A stretch of 64,000 bases of DNA from Paenactinomyces guangxiensis (GTDB lineage Bacteria > Bacillota > Bacilli > Thermoactinomycetales > Thermoactinomycetaceae): contig NZ_JAECVR010000014.1 in NCBI RefSeq assembly GCF_016055185.1, positions 53,774 to 117,773 on the forward strand, written 5' to 3'. The notes beneath the pieces are model-generated. The model was not told the DNA's origin and did not search any database. It saw only the letters and a program-made list of their open reading frames with translations. The position numbers were made by a program, and so were the translations under genes. Positions 18,193-27,790 of the stretch are shown here, piece by piece (positions within the stretch are counted from its first letter, which is position 1; each line of letters opens with the position of its first letter).

Positions 18193-21100
18193 TTATTCAG
18201 TAGAGATGGATGGATCGGCCTGTTGTTTATGAGGGATGATCTGAATAAAGTGTTGGTCCAGGTTTTGCAGAAGCAGATCAATCTGTTCTGATTCTTCCAG
18301 TTGGCCCGATTGAATCAGTTCCTCCTGGTATGCTCTCAGCAGTTCATTGAGGTCCTGAACTCCTTTTTCGTTCAACGGCTCTATGGACACTTTGGCTGCT
18401 TTGGCGATCCGCCGCATCAGGGCAGCTTCGTCAAGCCCCATTTCCGGCTGAAGCCGGAGATAGACGACACCACCCGTCATCCCTGAGCAAATCCAGGGAC
18501 CAGGGTCTCCGAGAACGACAGCCCGTCCGTCTGTCATATATTCAAAGGCAAACCCTTTGATATTTGCGCGGTTGGCGACCAGTCCGAGCTCATCGCGAAG
18601 AGGTTCCTTGATTTGACCGGCGATGATAATATCGGCGCCGGAGAGACGAATGCCCGCGCGGGAGTCAGCATCCCCCTGCACGATGAACAGTCCTTTTTGT
18701 GCACCGTAGCAGAACCCTTTCCCTACCGAACCATTGATATACTGCCTGTTCTTGTTTGGGGATTTGAGGATGGCGACGCGGCCGCCAAATGCTGTTTTAC
18801 CTACACCGTCCTGGGCTCCTCCCCTTACGGTGACACGGATGCCGTCAGCATGAAAGGCGGCGAAACCGTTCCCCGGAACAGATCCGTCTTCAAAGTTGAA
18901 GTTAACCTCGGGCAGGGTACGGTAACTTCCATCAAGACGATTGCGCACCCGCGCCCCGGATACGTCACTCACCATGACCCGGTTGGCACTGTTGATACCG
19001 GAGTAAGAGCGGAAGACCGGCTGGTCAAAGGTGAATTCCTCCCCTGTAGAGAGATGTTCTGCTCCGGCCGCGACCAGCACGGGGGAAGAAGACAGCTCAC
19101 GTTCATCGCGGGCGGTAGTTTCTCCCTGGTTGAGGGAAGAGACTTCCAGAAGATCGGATAGATCTAATTTATCCAGTTCACGCATTTGCACCAGCAAATC
19201 AGACCGTCCCACCAGGTCCTGAGTGCGTTTGAAGCCGAGCGAGGCGGTCAGGCATTGAATCTCTTGGCCAAAGGTGGTAAAGAGCCGCATCAGCCCTTCG
19301 ACAGACTGCTCGTAAACACGGGGTACAAAACGGCGCAACCCGTGTTCTTCCGCTTCCTCTACCGTTTCGATCTGGGTGGCGATGCCGACGTGACAGGTAT
19401 CGAGATGGCAGCCCCGGCAGCTGGTACAGCCGATTGCCAGCATAGCCAGTGTACCGAAGCCGATCCGGTTGGCTCCGAGCAACATAAGTTTAATGACATC
19501 AAGAGCACTTTTCAGTCCGCCGTCGGCCCATATTTCTACCTGATCGCGAATACCGGCTTCAATCAGGGCGTTGTGAGCTGCTTTTACCCCGATTTCGGCA
19601 GGCAATCCGACATGCTGCAGGGCGTGGATCCGTGCAGCACCCGTTCCGCCGTCAAATCCGCTCAAGGTGATAATATCGGCCCCTGCTTTGGCAATTCCGA
19701 CCGCAATTGTTCCGATATTGGGTACAATCGGCACTTTGACGATCACTTTGGCCCGGTTGTTTGCCGTTTTTAACTCTGTGATAATCTGTGCCAAATCTTC
19801 AATGGAGTAAATATCATGGTTGTTGGACGGTGAGATCAGATCACTGCCGGGGGTTGCATTACGGGCAGCGGCCACTTTGGCGGATACTTTTTTGCCGGGC
19901 AGGTGGCCCCCTTCTCCCGGTTTTGCCCCCTGGCCGATTTTGATTTCCAGAATATTGGCTGAGTTGGCAAGTTCAACATTGACTCCGAACCGTCCGGAGG
20001 CGACCTGGTGGCCGCGGGTGCGCGGATATTTTCCGAGCATATCCTTGATTTCGCCGCCTTCGCCGTTGATGCTGACCATATTCAACCGGTCAGCCGCCTC
20101 TGCATAAGCCCGAAACGCCACTTCTCCCTGGGACCCGAATGACATGGAGCTGATCACCATCGGCAAATCGTGGTCCCCCACACTCAAGTCAACTTCGGAC
20201 GGTTCAATATCTGCATGTTCAACATGGCGGAGATCAGCCACATGGCGAATGCTGATCGGATTGGCCCGCTCAAGATCATCCAGCTTTTGTTTGAACTCTT
20301 CATAACTGATCGATCCTGAAGCCAACTGCCCGATCGATTTCCAGACACGCGGCCACAGGTGAAAGAGGCGTGCCGGTTTCGCTTTGGCATTGGCAAAGTC
20401 CTCGTAGCGCTCTTCAGCATCTTTTTCCAGATCTGCCCATGAGAGTCCGGCTGTTTTCGATCCGCAGTAATTGACGATGCCCAGCACACCGGCCACTTCC
20501 GGGCTGAGGCCAATCGAGGAGAACAGCCGGGCATAGCCGCGCAGCTCATGGATTCCGATGGTGGAAATAATTTTTTCCAACCCTTTGTTAATCGCATTGA
20601 ATAAGTTGGCAGCCGATTTGTTTTCTTTTTCCACGATCGTGCCAAACATCAGATAAGGGCAGATGGCGTCAGCACCCAGCCCAACGGCCAATGCGAGGTC
20701 GTGCAAGTTGCGCATGGCCCCCGACCTTACCACAATGCTGGCAAGGCGGCGCAGGTTTTGGCCTTGTTTTGACCAGGGGGCGTTTTTCAGTCCCTGGTCT
20801 ACTTTGGAAATAGCCAGATGCGGGTCAAGGTAATATTGGTCATTCTGGTGGCAATCAGAGTCGTCTAGCAGAAGGATCACTTTTCCGTCTTTAACCGCTT
20901 TGATTGCTTTTGCCTCCAGTTCTTCAAACGCATCGGCCATTCGGGTTCCTTTTGCGTACGACAATGGCAGACGAGCCACCAGGCCGCGCTCAACATAGAG
21001 TTGAACCAGTTCTTCCAGCGATAAAGTAGAAAACTCTGTGCAAATGTCGGTTGCAAGATGACCTTCTACCAGAATCGGTGAGGGCAACTCCAATCGTAAG

Positions 21101-22695
21101 TCGTTCTGCCCTGCCGGCGAATAGAGGTCAGGGCGTCTGCCAATCAATACACGAGTTGAGAAATGCTCCATCTCCCGTTCGCGGTCAATGGCAGGGTTGG
21201 TGACAACGGCGACACTTTCCTTGATAAAATCGGAAATATTTTGCCGTGTATTGGCCAGCGCCGCCAGCGGCCCGTCATGTCCGAGTGAGCGAATCGGATC
21301 GGCTCCTGTATCCGCCATTTGTTCCACCTGTTGAATTTGTTCGCGTTCCCAGCCAAAAGCAGCGTATGCCTGGTTGCTGACTTTCTCTGTTTTGACTCCC
21401 GGAACTCCCGATCCCGCCGGGGTGGACAGATACTTTTGATATTCCCTGAAATCGGCACGAAGTCTCGCTCTTTCTAAAACAAGCTGTTGTAGCTCATGGT
21501 GAGGAAGTACTCTGGCTTTAGGCAGCAATTGGACTCCAACCGTTTCTCCCGGAGCGAGCGGTTTTGGTTCACTTACCATTTCATGCACAGGGATGATCCC
21601 CTGCTCTGAAGAGAAGAAGAGAGAACGTTCACTTTCCACCATCCAAAGCGGGCGCAACCCCAGAGCGTCTACACTGAAAGCACACTCATCTCCGTAGCGG
21701 GAAATGATCCCGGCAGGCCCCTGTGCAAACGGTCCCCATGTTTGGCGATAGTAAGTATAAAGATCTTTTAACTCCGAAGGAAGGTGTTTAATTTCGTGAA
21801 CGATGGGCGGAAATACGATTTCAATGGCTTCAAACAGGCTGTATCCGTAATGATGGATCAATGTTTCGATCAAACGGTTAAGGTCTTGCGAGTCACTGCT
21901 GCCTTCAGCGAGGGGTACACCAATCATTTCAGCTTCATCGCGCAGTTTGCGGATGGTGTTAATCTCCCCGTTATGCCCCAACAGGGAAAATGGCTGCACG
22001 CGGAAGAAGTTGGATAAGGTGTTTGTCGAATAACGGTTATGGCCGATGGTAACCAGTGTTTCAAATTGAGGGTGGTTTAAATCATAGAAATATTTCGGCA
22101 ACAGGTTTGCAGCTCCCATCAGCTTGTAAACGGCCGTTTGATTGCTGAAGGAAGCCATCTGTACCGGAAACTTTTTCTCCACTTCAATTACAATATCAAA
22201 CAGACGCCTTGGCAGCCCTTCGGCAGAGGAAGCCAGACAAGCGATTTGCCAGAAATGAGGCTCGTCCGCCCGGCCATTTTTGCCAAGTACATCACTGTTT
22301 ACTTGGTCAAGTTCTTCATACAGAAATTCAAAGTTGTTATCTTTCAGAATTTTAATAATATTATCTTTTAAGATAGTTGTTTTTTCTTCGTGTTTGGGCA
22401 AAAACAGGTGGGCAACCACAAAGCGAGGATCATAAGCCAACTCAGCGGAAATCCCCTGTGAGGATATTTTTTGTGCCCACAGAGCACGGGGAATATCCGT
22501 CAGGATTCCGCAGCCGTCCCCTTCACCATTGATAAATCCTGAACGATGCTCCATCTTGATCAGCGCCTCAATGGTGTCGAGCATATTTTCACGTTTGGGG
22601 ACGCCATCTTTCTCGATGGTAGCAACGATACCGCAGCTGTCATGTTCTTCAGCTGTAAGATTTTTAAAACGACCCAGATCAGAGTGTCTTTTCAT
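18193..22695 (-). CDS. gltB: Glutamate synthase large subunit
   Basis: About 1500 residues from ATG 22695 (MKRHSDLGRF). The amidotransferase domain has its nucleophile in DSCGIVA near residue 21; mature large subunits normally begin at this Cys after propeptide removal. Next come the central domain, the FMN synthase domain with the 3Fe-4S cysteines (CTSCRGCHLDTCHVGIAT) and the C-terminal GXGXG beta-helix. The enzyme turns glutamine plus 2-oxoglutarate into two glutamates. The frame stays open 70 codons upstream to 22905, but that extension is not family-like. RBS support at 22695 is weak (GGAGG lies about 27 bases away). No gltD small subunit is in the window. Confidence 0.93.
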   Translation of the reverse strand: MKRHSDLGRFKNLTAEEHDSCGIVATIEKDGVPKRENMLDTIEALIKMEHRSGFINGEGDGCGILTDIPRALWAQKISSQGISAELAYDPRFVVAHLFLPKHEEKTTILKDNIIKILKDNNFEFLYEELDQVNSDVLGKNGRADEPHFWQIACLASSAEGLPRRLFDIVIEVEKKFPVQMASFSNQTAVYKLMGAANLLPKYFYDLNHPQFETLVTIGHNRYSTNTLSNFFRVQPFSLLGHNGEINTIRKLRDEAEMIGVPLAEGSSDSQDLNRLIETLIHHYGYSLFEAIEIVFPPIVHEIKHLPSELKDLYTYYRQTWGPFAQGPAGIISRYGDECAFSVDALGLRPLWMVESERSLFFSSEQGIIPVHEMVSEPKPLAPGETVGVQLLPKARVLPHHELQQLVLERARLRADFREYQKYLSTPAGSGVPGVKTEKVSNQAYAAFGWEREQIQQVEQMADTGADPIRSLGHDGPLAALANTRQNISDFIKESVAVVTNPAIDREREMEHFSTRVLIGRRPDLYSPAGQNDLRLELPSPILVEGHLATDICTEFSTLSLEELVQLYVERGLVARLPLSYAKGTRMADAFEELEAKAIKAVKDGKVILLLDDSDCHQNDQYYLDPHLAISKVDQGLKNAPWSKQGQNLRRLASIVVRSGAMRNLHDLALAVGLGADAICPYLMFGTIVEKENKSAANLFNAINKGLEKIISTIGIHELRGYARLFSSIGLSPEVAGVLGIVNYCGSKTAGLSWADLEKDAEERYEDFANAKAKPARLFHLWPRVWKSIGQLASGSISYEEFKQKLDDLERANPISIRHVADLRHVEHADIEPSEVDLSVGDHDLPMVISSMSFGSQGEVAFRAYAEAADRLNMVSINGEGGEIKDMLGKYPRTRGHQVASGRFGVNVELANSANILEIKIGQGAKPGEGGHLPGKKVSAKVAAARNATPGSDLISPSNNHDIYSIEDLAQIITELKTANNRAKVIVKVPIVPNIGTIAVGIAKAGADIITLSGFDGGTGAARIHALQHVGLPAEIGVKAAHNALIEAGIRDQVEIWADGGLKSALDVIKLMLLGANRIGFGTLAMLAIGCTSCRGCHLDTCHVGIATQIETVEEAEEHGLRRFVPRVYEQSVEGLMRLFTTFGQEIQCLTASLGFKRTQDLVGRSDLLVQMRELDKLDLSDLLEVSSLNQGETTARDERELSSSPVLVAAGAEHLSTGEEFTFDQPVFRSYSGINSANRVMVSDVSGARVRNRLDGSYRTLPEVNFNFEDGSVPGNGFAAFHADGIRVTVRGGAQDGVGKTAFGGRVAILKSPNKNRQYINGSVGKGFCYGAQKGLFIVQGDADSRAGIRLSGADIIIAGQIKEPLRDELGLVANRANIKGFAFEYMTDGRAVVLGDPGPWICSGMTGGVVYLRLQPEMGLDEAALMRRIAKAAKVSIEPLNEKGVQDLNELLRAYQEELIQSGQLEESEQIDLLLQNLDQHFIQIIPHKQQADPSISTE

Positions 22696-23286
22696 CGGAA
22701 CGGTCAGCGTTGACCTTTCACCTCCAAATGGAAATCTACCAAGATTGACATTCTCCGCCACAGAGCGAACCTTTTTTGGAATCATAATCAACCAGAGAGT
22801 GTTTAAAAGGAGAGCAGGAACACTAAATGGGGAGAAAATCGATGAAGAATACACAGTAATAAAAGAATAACACGAATTTTTACTGCAAACAAGGGTTTTT
22901 AACATTTTTATTCATTTATGCTTGATTTTTATGCGAATATCATTCAAATGAAAAGCCTATAAATGCCTGAAAAATCTTGTGGTATAAGGAGTTGGTAAAT
23001 TTATAAAAAAGAAAGCGCTTACAAAAAATGCTGTATATTTATAAGTTCTTTTGCTGTTTAAAGTGAAGAAGAATTGAGGTGTATTTGTGGCATCCTTACA
23101 AGATATAGAAGGATTTTAGGTTATGCTATTTATAAAAAATTTATTAATATTTAGCATATTATTCAATATGCATGCGTATTTATACTGGGCCAGCAAATAC
23201 AGAACGGCACATTGAAAGATAAACTATTTCTCTAAAGAATAGCGCAGTTTTGCGTGTTCGGCAGTTTGAAGGATATGACAGAAAAG
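22696..23286. other. Intergenic region upstream of gltB
   Basis: About 590 bases, very AT-rich beyond 22906, with no supported gene. It should contain the gltB promoter and leader and includes a cre-like site at 23010-23023. A 10-codon frame after GAGGTG near 23089 is too short to call. Confidence 0.4.
23010..23023. promoter_or_regulatory. cre-like catabolite response element
   Basis: AGAAAGCGCTTACA matches the Bacillales CcpA site consensus TGAAAGCGCTWNCA at all but the first position. It sits 315 bases upstream of the gltB start codon and no other gene starts nearby, so it may link glutamate synthesis to carbon supply. Confidence 0.5.
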
Positions 23287-23321
23287 AAACAGGGCTCCGG
23301 TGTCAATTCGGGGCCCTGTTT
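23287..23321 (-). terminator. Terminator of the hemL-globin operon
   Basis: A near-perfect stem (AAACAGGGCTCCG / CGGGGCCCTGTTT) with a 9-base loop is followed on the minus strand by CTTTTCTG. It lies 38 bases after the globin stop. Confidence 0.8.
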
Positions 23322-23358
23322 GCCGCATGTTCTGTTTTTTGATTGGAACCACTTCTTT

Positions 23359-23751
23359 TTACTCAGAAAACGGCTCCGGCTGATTGACCATGTGGTGGGC
23401 CGCGATAACCAGCCGCCCCCAGATCGCATCCCGTTCCGGGCCTGTAATTCCTACTTCATTCAGTGCTTGCTCCATACATTGCAACCAGGCATTGGCGCGT
23501 GCCGGAGTGATGGGAAAAGGCAAATGTCTGGCCCGAAGCATGGGATGCCCCCTTTTCTCTGTATAGAGTGGCGGACCGCCAAGAAACTGAGTGAGAAACA
23601 AATATTGCTTTTCCATGACAGGTTCTATGTCTTCCGGAAAAAGCGGTTTTAACAGTGGGTGCGCTTGTACCCTCGGGTAAAATGCTTCCACCAGCTGGCG
23701 TACTTTCTCTGCTCCGCCGATTTTGTCATACAAGCTGATCGGTTCGCTCAT
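23359..23751 (-). CDS. Truncated haemoglobin, group II (YjbI/HbO type)
   Basis: Globin of about 130 residues. ATG 23751 is preferred to the GTG six bases upstream because AGGGGCG lies 8-9 bases before it. Features are SLYDKIGGAEKVRQLVEAFY at the N-terminus, LTQFLGGPPLY, and the haem-ligating proximal His in RARHLPFPIT, typical of HbO-like proteins that bind O2 and assist in peroxide or NO chemistry. It follows hemL by only 15 bases on the same strand, so a haem-biosynthesis enzyme and a haem protein share one transcript. Confidence 0.9.
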   Translation of the reverse strand: MSEPISLYDKIGGAEKVRQLVEAFYPRVQAHPLLKPLFPEDIEPVMEKQYLFLTQFLGGPPLYTEKRGHPMLRARHLPFPITPARANAWLQCMEQALNEVGITGPERDAIWGRLVIAAHHMVNQPEPFSE

Positions 23752-23766
23752 CTGCACTCGCCCCTG

Positions 23767-25083
23767 CTATTTGGTTTTTCCGGTCTGTTTGGTCGGCTTC
23801 ATTTTCTTGAATGATCTTTTCACCGCACGAATCGTAAATTGAATATCTTCATCGGAATGGGCAGTGGTTAAAAACCAGGCTTCATATTTAGAAGGGGCTA
23901 AATAGACACCTTCGGCCAGCATATGTCGGAAAAATTGAGCGAACAATTCTCCGTCTGCCGACTGTGCCCCTTGATAATCGGTAACAGGTTCCCCGGTAAA
24001 ATAAACGGTAAATGCGCCGCCCATCCGGTTCAAAGTAATGTTGATGCCATACTGGTCTGCAAGGCTCAGGATCTCCTTGCTCAAGGTTTTGCCCATCTGG
24101 TCGAGCCGCTCATAAACTCCGGGGTGGGAGAGAGTTTGCAAACACGCGGTTCCCGCTGAGATGGAAAGTGGATTGCCCGCCATCGTGCCCGCCTGGTACA
24201 TGGGCCCCATCGGTGCCACTTTATCCATGATTTCCCGTTTGCCGCCATAAGCGCCAATCGGCAGCCCGCCCCCGATAATTTTCCCCAGTGCGGTTAAGTC
24301 AGGTTCGATATTGAACAGGGTTTGTATACCGCCATAATGGAACCGGAAGGCGGTGATTACCTCGTCATAGATTACCAGCGCCCCGGCCTGATGGGCCAGT
24401 TTATTTACTTGTTCCAGGAAGTCCGGGGCAGGTGGGACAATCCCAAAGTTTCCCACAAGCGGTTCGACCAGAACTCCGGCAATCTGATCACCCCAGTGGC
24501 GGATCGCCTCCTCAAAGGCTTGAATATCATTGTAAGGAACAGTGATCACTTCCCGGGCGATACTGGACGGGATGCCGGCGCTGTCAGGAATCCCCAGTGT
24601 GGAAGGTCCTGAACCTGCTGCTACGAGCACCAGGTCGGAATGGCCGTGATAACATCCGGCAAATTTTAAGATTTTATCGCGCCCCGTATAAGCGCGTGCC
24701 AGACGAATGGTGGTCATAACTGCCTCGGTTCCGCTGTTGACAAAGCGGATTTGTTCCATTGAGGGGATGGCCTCCCGCAGCATTTGCGCAAAGCGGATTT
24801 CTTTTTCGGTCGGAGTTCCGTATAAGACCCCGTTTGCTGCCGCTTCTACAATTGCCGACGTCACAGCGGGGTGAGCGTGTCCCAGAATAATAGGCCCAAA
24901 TGCGGCCAGATAGTCGACATATCGATTGCCGTCTTCATCCCAGAAATAAGCCCCTTGTGCTTTCTTCATAAAAATGGGTGTACCGTTGCCGACAGCGCGA
25001 AAGGAGCGGGACGGACTATTGACGCCGCCAACAATCACATCTAGCGCTTCTTGATATAAGCTTTCAGAACGTTGAATATGCAA
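23767..25083 (-). CDS. hemL: Glutamate-1-semialdehyde 2,1-aminomutase
   Basis: PLP enzyme of 438 residues that makes 5-aminolevulinate from glutamate-1-semialdehyde for tetrapyrrole synthesis. TTG 25083 is chosen because GGGAGGA lies 6 bases upstream and the protein then begins [13 protein letters not shown] as in the family. Motifs are [14 protein letters not shown], the PLP Asp in [10 protein letters not shown] and the Schiff-base Lys in [16 protein letters not shown]. It is not in a hemAXCDB cluster; with bcp, perR, ygzB and rrn farther right it matches the position of B. subtilis gsaB, the second GSA aminotransferase. It is first in an operon with the globin gene. Confidence 0.95.
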   Translation of the reverse strand: MHIQRSESLYQEALDVIVGGVNSPSRSFRAVGNGTPIFMKKAQGAYFWDEDGNRYVDYLAAFGPIILGHAHPAVTSAIVEAAANGVLYGTPTEKEIRFAQMLREAIPSMEQIRFVNSGTEAVMTTIRLARAYTGRDKILKFAGCYHGHSDLVLVAAGSGPSTLGIPDSAGIPSSIAREVITVPYNDIQAFEEAIRHWGDQIAGVLVEPLVGNFGIVPPAPDFLEQVNKLAHQAGALVIYDEVITAFRFHYGGIQTLFNIEPDLTALGKIIGGGLPIGAYGGKREIMDKVAPMGPMYQAGTMAGNPLSISAGTACLQTLSHPGVYERLDQMGKTLSKEILSLADQYGINITLNRMGGAFTVYFTGEPVTDYQGAQSADGELFAQFFRHMLAEGVYLAPSKYEAWFLTTAHSDEDIQFTIRAVKRSFKKMKPTKQTGKTK

Positions 25084-25268
25084 CAGGAATCCTCCCTTTA
25101 TTTTTTCTACCCAATTGTACCTTTCATCAGGAGAATTAAAAAGACTTCCCGGTTGTCGTGCTGTTTCATGATGTGATATTCTGAAACTGGTAAGATATGC
25201 GTTTTCTAGGATGCTAACGAAGCTAAAATAGAAACGTCCATTGGAAGTGATACAAGTGGAGGCGAAGA

Positions 25269-26921
25269 ATGTTGTCGTTTTTTCGTGTGGGTGAAAGTTA
25301 TAGAGATTCCTATCAAATCGAACACGTAGTTCCATTTTTTGATGGTGAACTGGCGATTGCACGGTTTGATTCCAAACGTTACTATCTTCAAACCGTCCAC
25401 TTACAAAAACAGGCTCCCGCACGCGCTATTCAACAGTATCGATCCTTAAGCCACCCGTTAGTGATTCCGTTCATGGAAGTGTATACGGAAGATCGTTCTC
25501 TCGTCTTTATTCGTCCTTATCTTCCTATTCATCCACTGCGTGAGGTGATCTCAGCCAGACAAGCAGATGAAGATCAGATTGTAGAGTGGGGCAAACAGCT
25601 TTTGCAGCTGGAAGCCGAACTGAAGTCGATGCCGATCCCCATGTACCTCCTGTTAGATCCCCGCAGCGTTGGAGTTACTGATAGCGGGGAATTAAAAGTT
25701 CTCTTCTGCGGGCTGGAGCAAATCACCGTTTTGCAGCCAACCTTGGATTGGGGGACTTTTTTCTACAGCCTGTTATCCGGACATTATTTGGAAGAACCGA
25801 TTGCCAAGTTGCCTGACAATTTACCAGTGTCGAAACCTATGGCCAGGCTGCTGCAAAAAAGCCTGGGAAACCGCTCGATCAACTCTGTGCGTTCACAGAT
25901 TGAAACTTACGAAAAAAAGAAGCATGGCAAAGGTTTGTTTGGGCGTTTATTTCGCGGGGAGAAAAAAGATTCTGCACAGCATGGAGGCAAGACAGGTGCT
26001 GATCATCACTCTTCCATTTCCCCGCCTGTTAAAGACCCCATCTCTTCTCCTCCTTCCTCTTCGGACGTACGGCTCAGTCAGACGGCAAAACATATGCTTC
26101 TCCTGGAAGAACAGAGAAAAGAATTTGAGAGACGGGAACAGGAGCGTCTCGAGCAAATGCGGCAAGAGTTTGAGCGCCGGCAGCAAGAATTGTTGGAAAA
26201 GCAACGCCAGGAACTGGAACGCCGGCAACAGGAGCTGCTGGAAAAACAACGCCTGGAATTTGAGCAAAAACAAAAAGAGCTGTTAATGCAAAAAGCCGAG
26301 TTAGAGCGGTTAAAGGGAGAGGAACAACAACGGGAACGCCGGGAACAGGAGCGGTTGGAAAGGGAGCGCAGGGAACAGGAACGACTGGAACAGGAACGGC
26401 TGAAGAGGGAACAGCAGGAACAAGCCCGAAAGGAAATGGAAAGATTAAAGCAAGAGCGGCTGGCCTGGGAGCAACAAGAAAGAAAACGATTGGGGAGAAT
26501 ACGGCAGGAGTTTGAGCAAAAAGAACAAGAACTCAAAGCCAAATTGCAACAAGAGTTTGAAGAACGCGAACAAAGATTATTGGCAAAGCAGGCTCAAGAG
26601 TATGAACGCCAGCAACAGGAGCTTCTTGAACAACAACGTCGATTGGAGAAAGAAAAACTGGAGCTTGAGCGCCGGAGACAGGCAAAAGCCAACCAGCCAT
26701 ATCCGAAGCAAAGTCTGCTGACCAATCCGGACAGCATAGGACCCAGCTTATTAGAGCCCGAAAACACAGGCAAACAGCGAACAGAAGAAGAGCACATCTC
26801 CAAAGAGCAGGAAGAACGGCAGCGACTCCTGAAAGAACGGCTGGAACGTGAGAGTGAAGAGCATGCGCAGTTAGCAAAGCAATTTGAAGAGTATATGAAA
26901 CAAATGTTGAATAAAAAATAA
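25269..26921 (+). CDS. Pseudokinase domain fused to a long charged helix (ER/K-type)
   Basis: Protein of 550 residues, RBS GGAGGCG, ATG. Residues about 1-210 follow a protein-kinase outline: a beta-rich N-lobe, a hinge-like [27 protein letters not shown] where kinases have HRDLKPxN...[13 protein letters not shown] where they have DFG, then [12 protein letters not shown] like the C-lobe D-x-x-S-L-G helix. The catalytic Lys, HRD and DFG are all replaced, so it should not phosphorylate. A basic linker leads to about 300 residues of Glu/Arg/Gln repeats ([14 protein letters not shown] type), a predicted coiled coil or single alpha-helix. No helix looks membrane-spanning. It precedes two spo0M genes on the same strand. 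Function unknown. Confidence 0.75.
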   Translation: MLSFFRVGESYRDSYQIEHVVPFFDGELAIARFDSKRYYLQTVHLQKQAPARAIQQYRSLSHPLVIPFMEVYTEDRSLVFIRPYLPIHPLREVISARQADEDQIVEWGKQLLQLEAELKSMPIPMYLLLDPRSVGVTDSGELKVLFCGLEQITVLQPTLDWGTFFYSLLSGHYLEEPIAKLPDNLPVSKPMARLLQKSLGNRSINSVRSQIETYEKKKHGKGLFGRLFRGEKKDSAQHGGKTGADHHSSISPPVKDPISSPPSSSDVRLSQTAKHMLLLEEQRKEFERREQERLEQMRQEFERRQQELLEKQRQELERRQQELLEKQRLEFEQKQKELLMQKAELERLKGEEQQRERREQERLERERREQERLEQERLKREQQEQARKEMERLKQERLAWEQQERKRLGRIRQEFEQKEQELKAKLQQEFEEREQRLLAKQAQEYERQQQELLEQQRRLEKEKLELERRRQAKANQPYPKQSLLTNPDSIGPSLLEPENTGKQRTEEEHISKEQEERQRLLKERLERESEEHAQLAKQFEEYMKQMLNKK

Positions 26922-27024
26922 CTATTTTTCGGCGGAGAGCAAACCTGCCCATGTGTAAGAACAACATGGGGGGTGCGCAACCGTTTTTCTTTAATCTGTG
27001 ATGCACCGGTAAGGGGGCTACATA

Positions 27025-27771
27025 ATGGTACTCTATAAATCGCTGGCAAGTATGGGAATAGGTGCAGCCAGAGTGGACACAAGATTAGAAAAAAGCCAAT
27101 TTCAACCCGGCGACTCTGTCAGAGGCGAGGTTCATGTCCGGGGTGGAAACATCGAACAGCAGATTGATGATATCTATCTCTACTTGGTGGTGGACATCAC
27201 CAAAAACAGCAAAAAAACTCCTTACGTGATGAAGAAGTATCATCTTTCCAAGTCTTTTACCATCCAGCCGGGTGAGTTGAAAAACATCAAATTTGAATTT
27301 ACATTACCGATGGAACTTCCCATGTCCAGCGGGAGTTTCCCTGTGTATTTTAAAACCGGACTCGATATTAAAATGGGGATTGATCCCAGTGATACGGATA
27401 AAATCGAAGTATTTCCAACCCCTCTGGTACAAAAGCTGCTTAAGCAATTTGAAGATGCGGGATTTATTTTGTATCGGATTCATAATGAACATGATCCCGA
27501 GCAGAAGCCTCATCCATTTTTTCAGATGTTTCAGTTTCGTCCCACCGGCCGTTATCACGGCTATGTGGATGAACTGAATGTTATCTTTCATGTAACAGAT
27601 ACGGACATCAATATGGATGTGGAAATGATCCGCTCCGCAAGGGTTTTAAACAGTTCCTTCTCCTGGGAATATGACAACCCGAACGGTACTTTGCATATCA
27701 ATAACCAGAAGATGTCTGAAGACCCGATTCACAAAATACAAGAGATGTTAAACAGAAAAACATTATATTAA
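27025..27771 (+). CDS. spo0M: Spo0M-like sporulation-control protein, first copy
   Basis: Protein of 248 residues with the arrestin-like Spo0M fold: SLASMGIGAARVDTRLEKSQ, PGDSVRGEVHVRGG, QIDDIYLYLVV, VYFKTGLDIKMGIDP and RPTGRYHGYVDELNV. Spo0M in B. subtilis modulates early sporulation and cell-division proteins. An RBS-like AAGGGGG precedes ATG. The stop is 17 bases before the second copy, so the two form an operon, perhaps with the pseudokinase gene about 100 bases upstream. The C-terminus (HINNQKMSEDP) differs from copy two, suggesting divergence after duplication. Confidence 0.92.
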   Translation: MVLYKSLASMGIGAARVDTRLEKSQFQPGDSVRGEVHVRGGNIEQQIDDIYLYLVVDITKNSKKTPYVMKKYHLSKSFTIQPGELKNIKFEFTLPMELPMSSGSFPVYFKTGLDIKMGIDPSDTDKIEVFPTPLVQKLLKQFEDAGFILYRIHNEHDPEQKPHPFFQMFQFRPTGRYHGYVDELNVIFHVTDTDINMDVEMIRSARVLNSSFSWEYDNPNGTLHINNQKMSEDPIHKIQEMLNRKTLY

Positions 27772-27790
27772 AGCTAGAGGTGTGCAAATC

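Noticed and set aside
22696..22905. A 70-codon N-terminal extension of glutamate synthase
   Set aside because: The family begins shortly before the catalytic Cys; the extra residues are not family-like and lie in the AT-rich leader.
26922..27024. CCCATGT/ACATGGG hairpin after the pseudokinase gene as a terminator
   Set aside because: No T tract follows, so read-through into spo0M remains possible.
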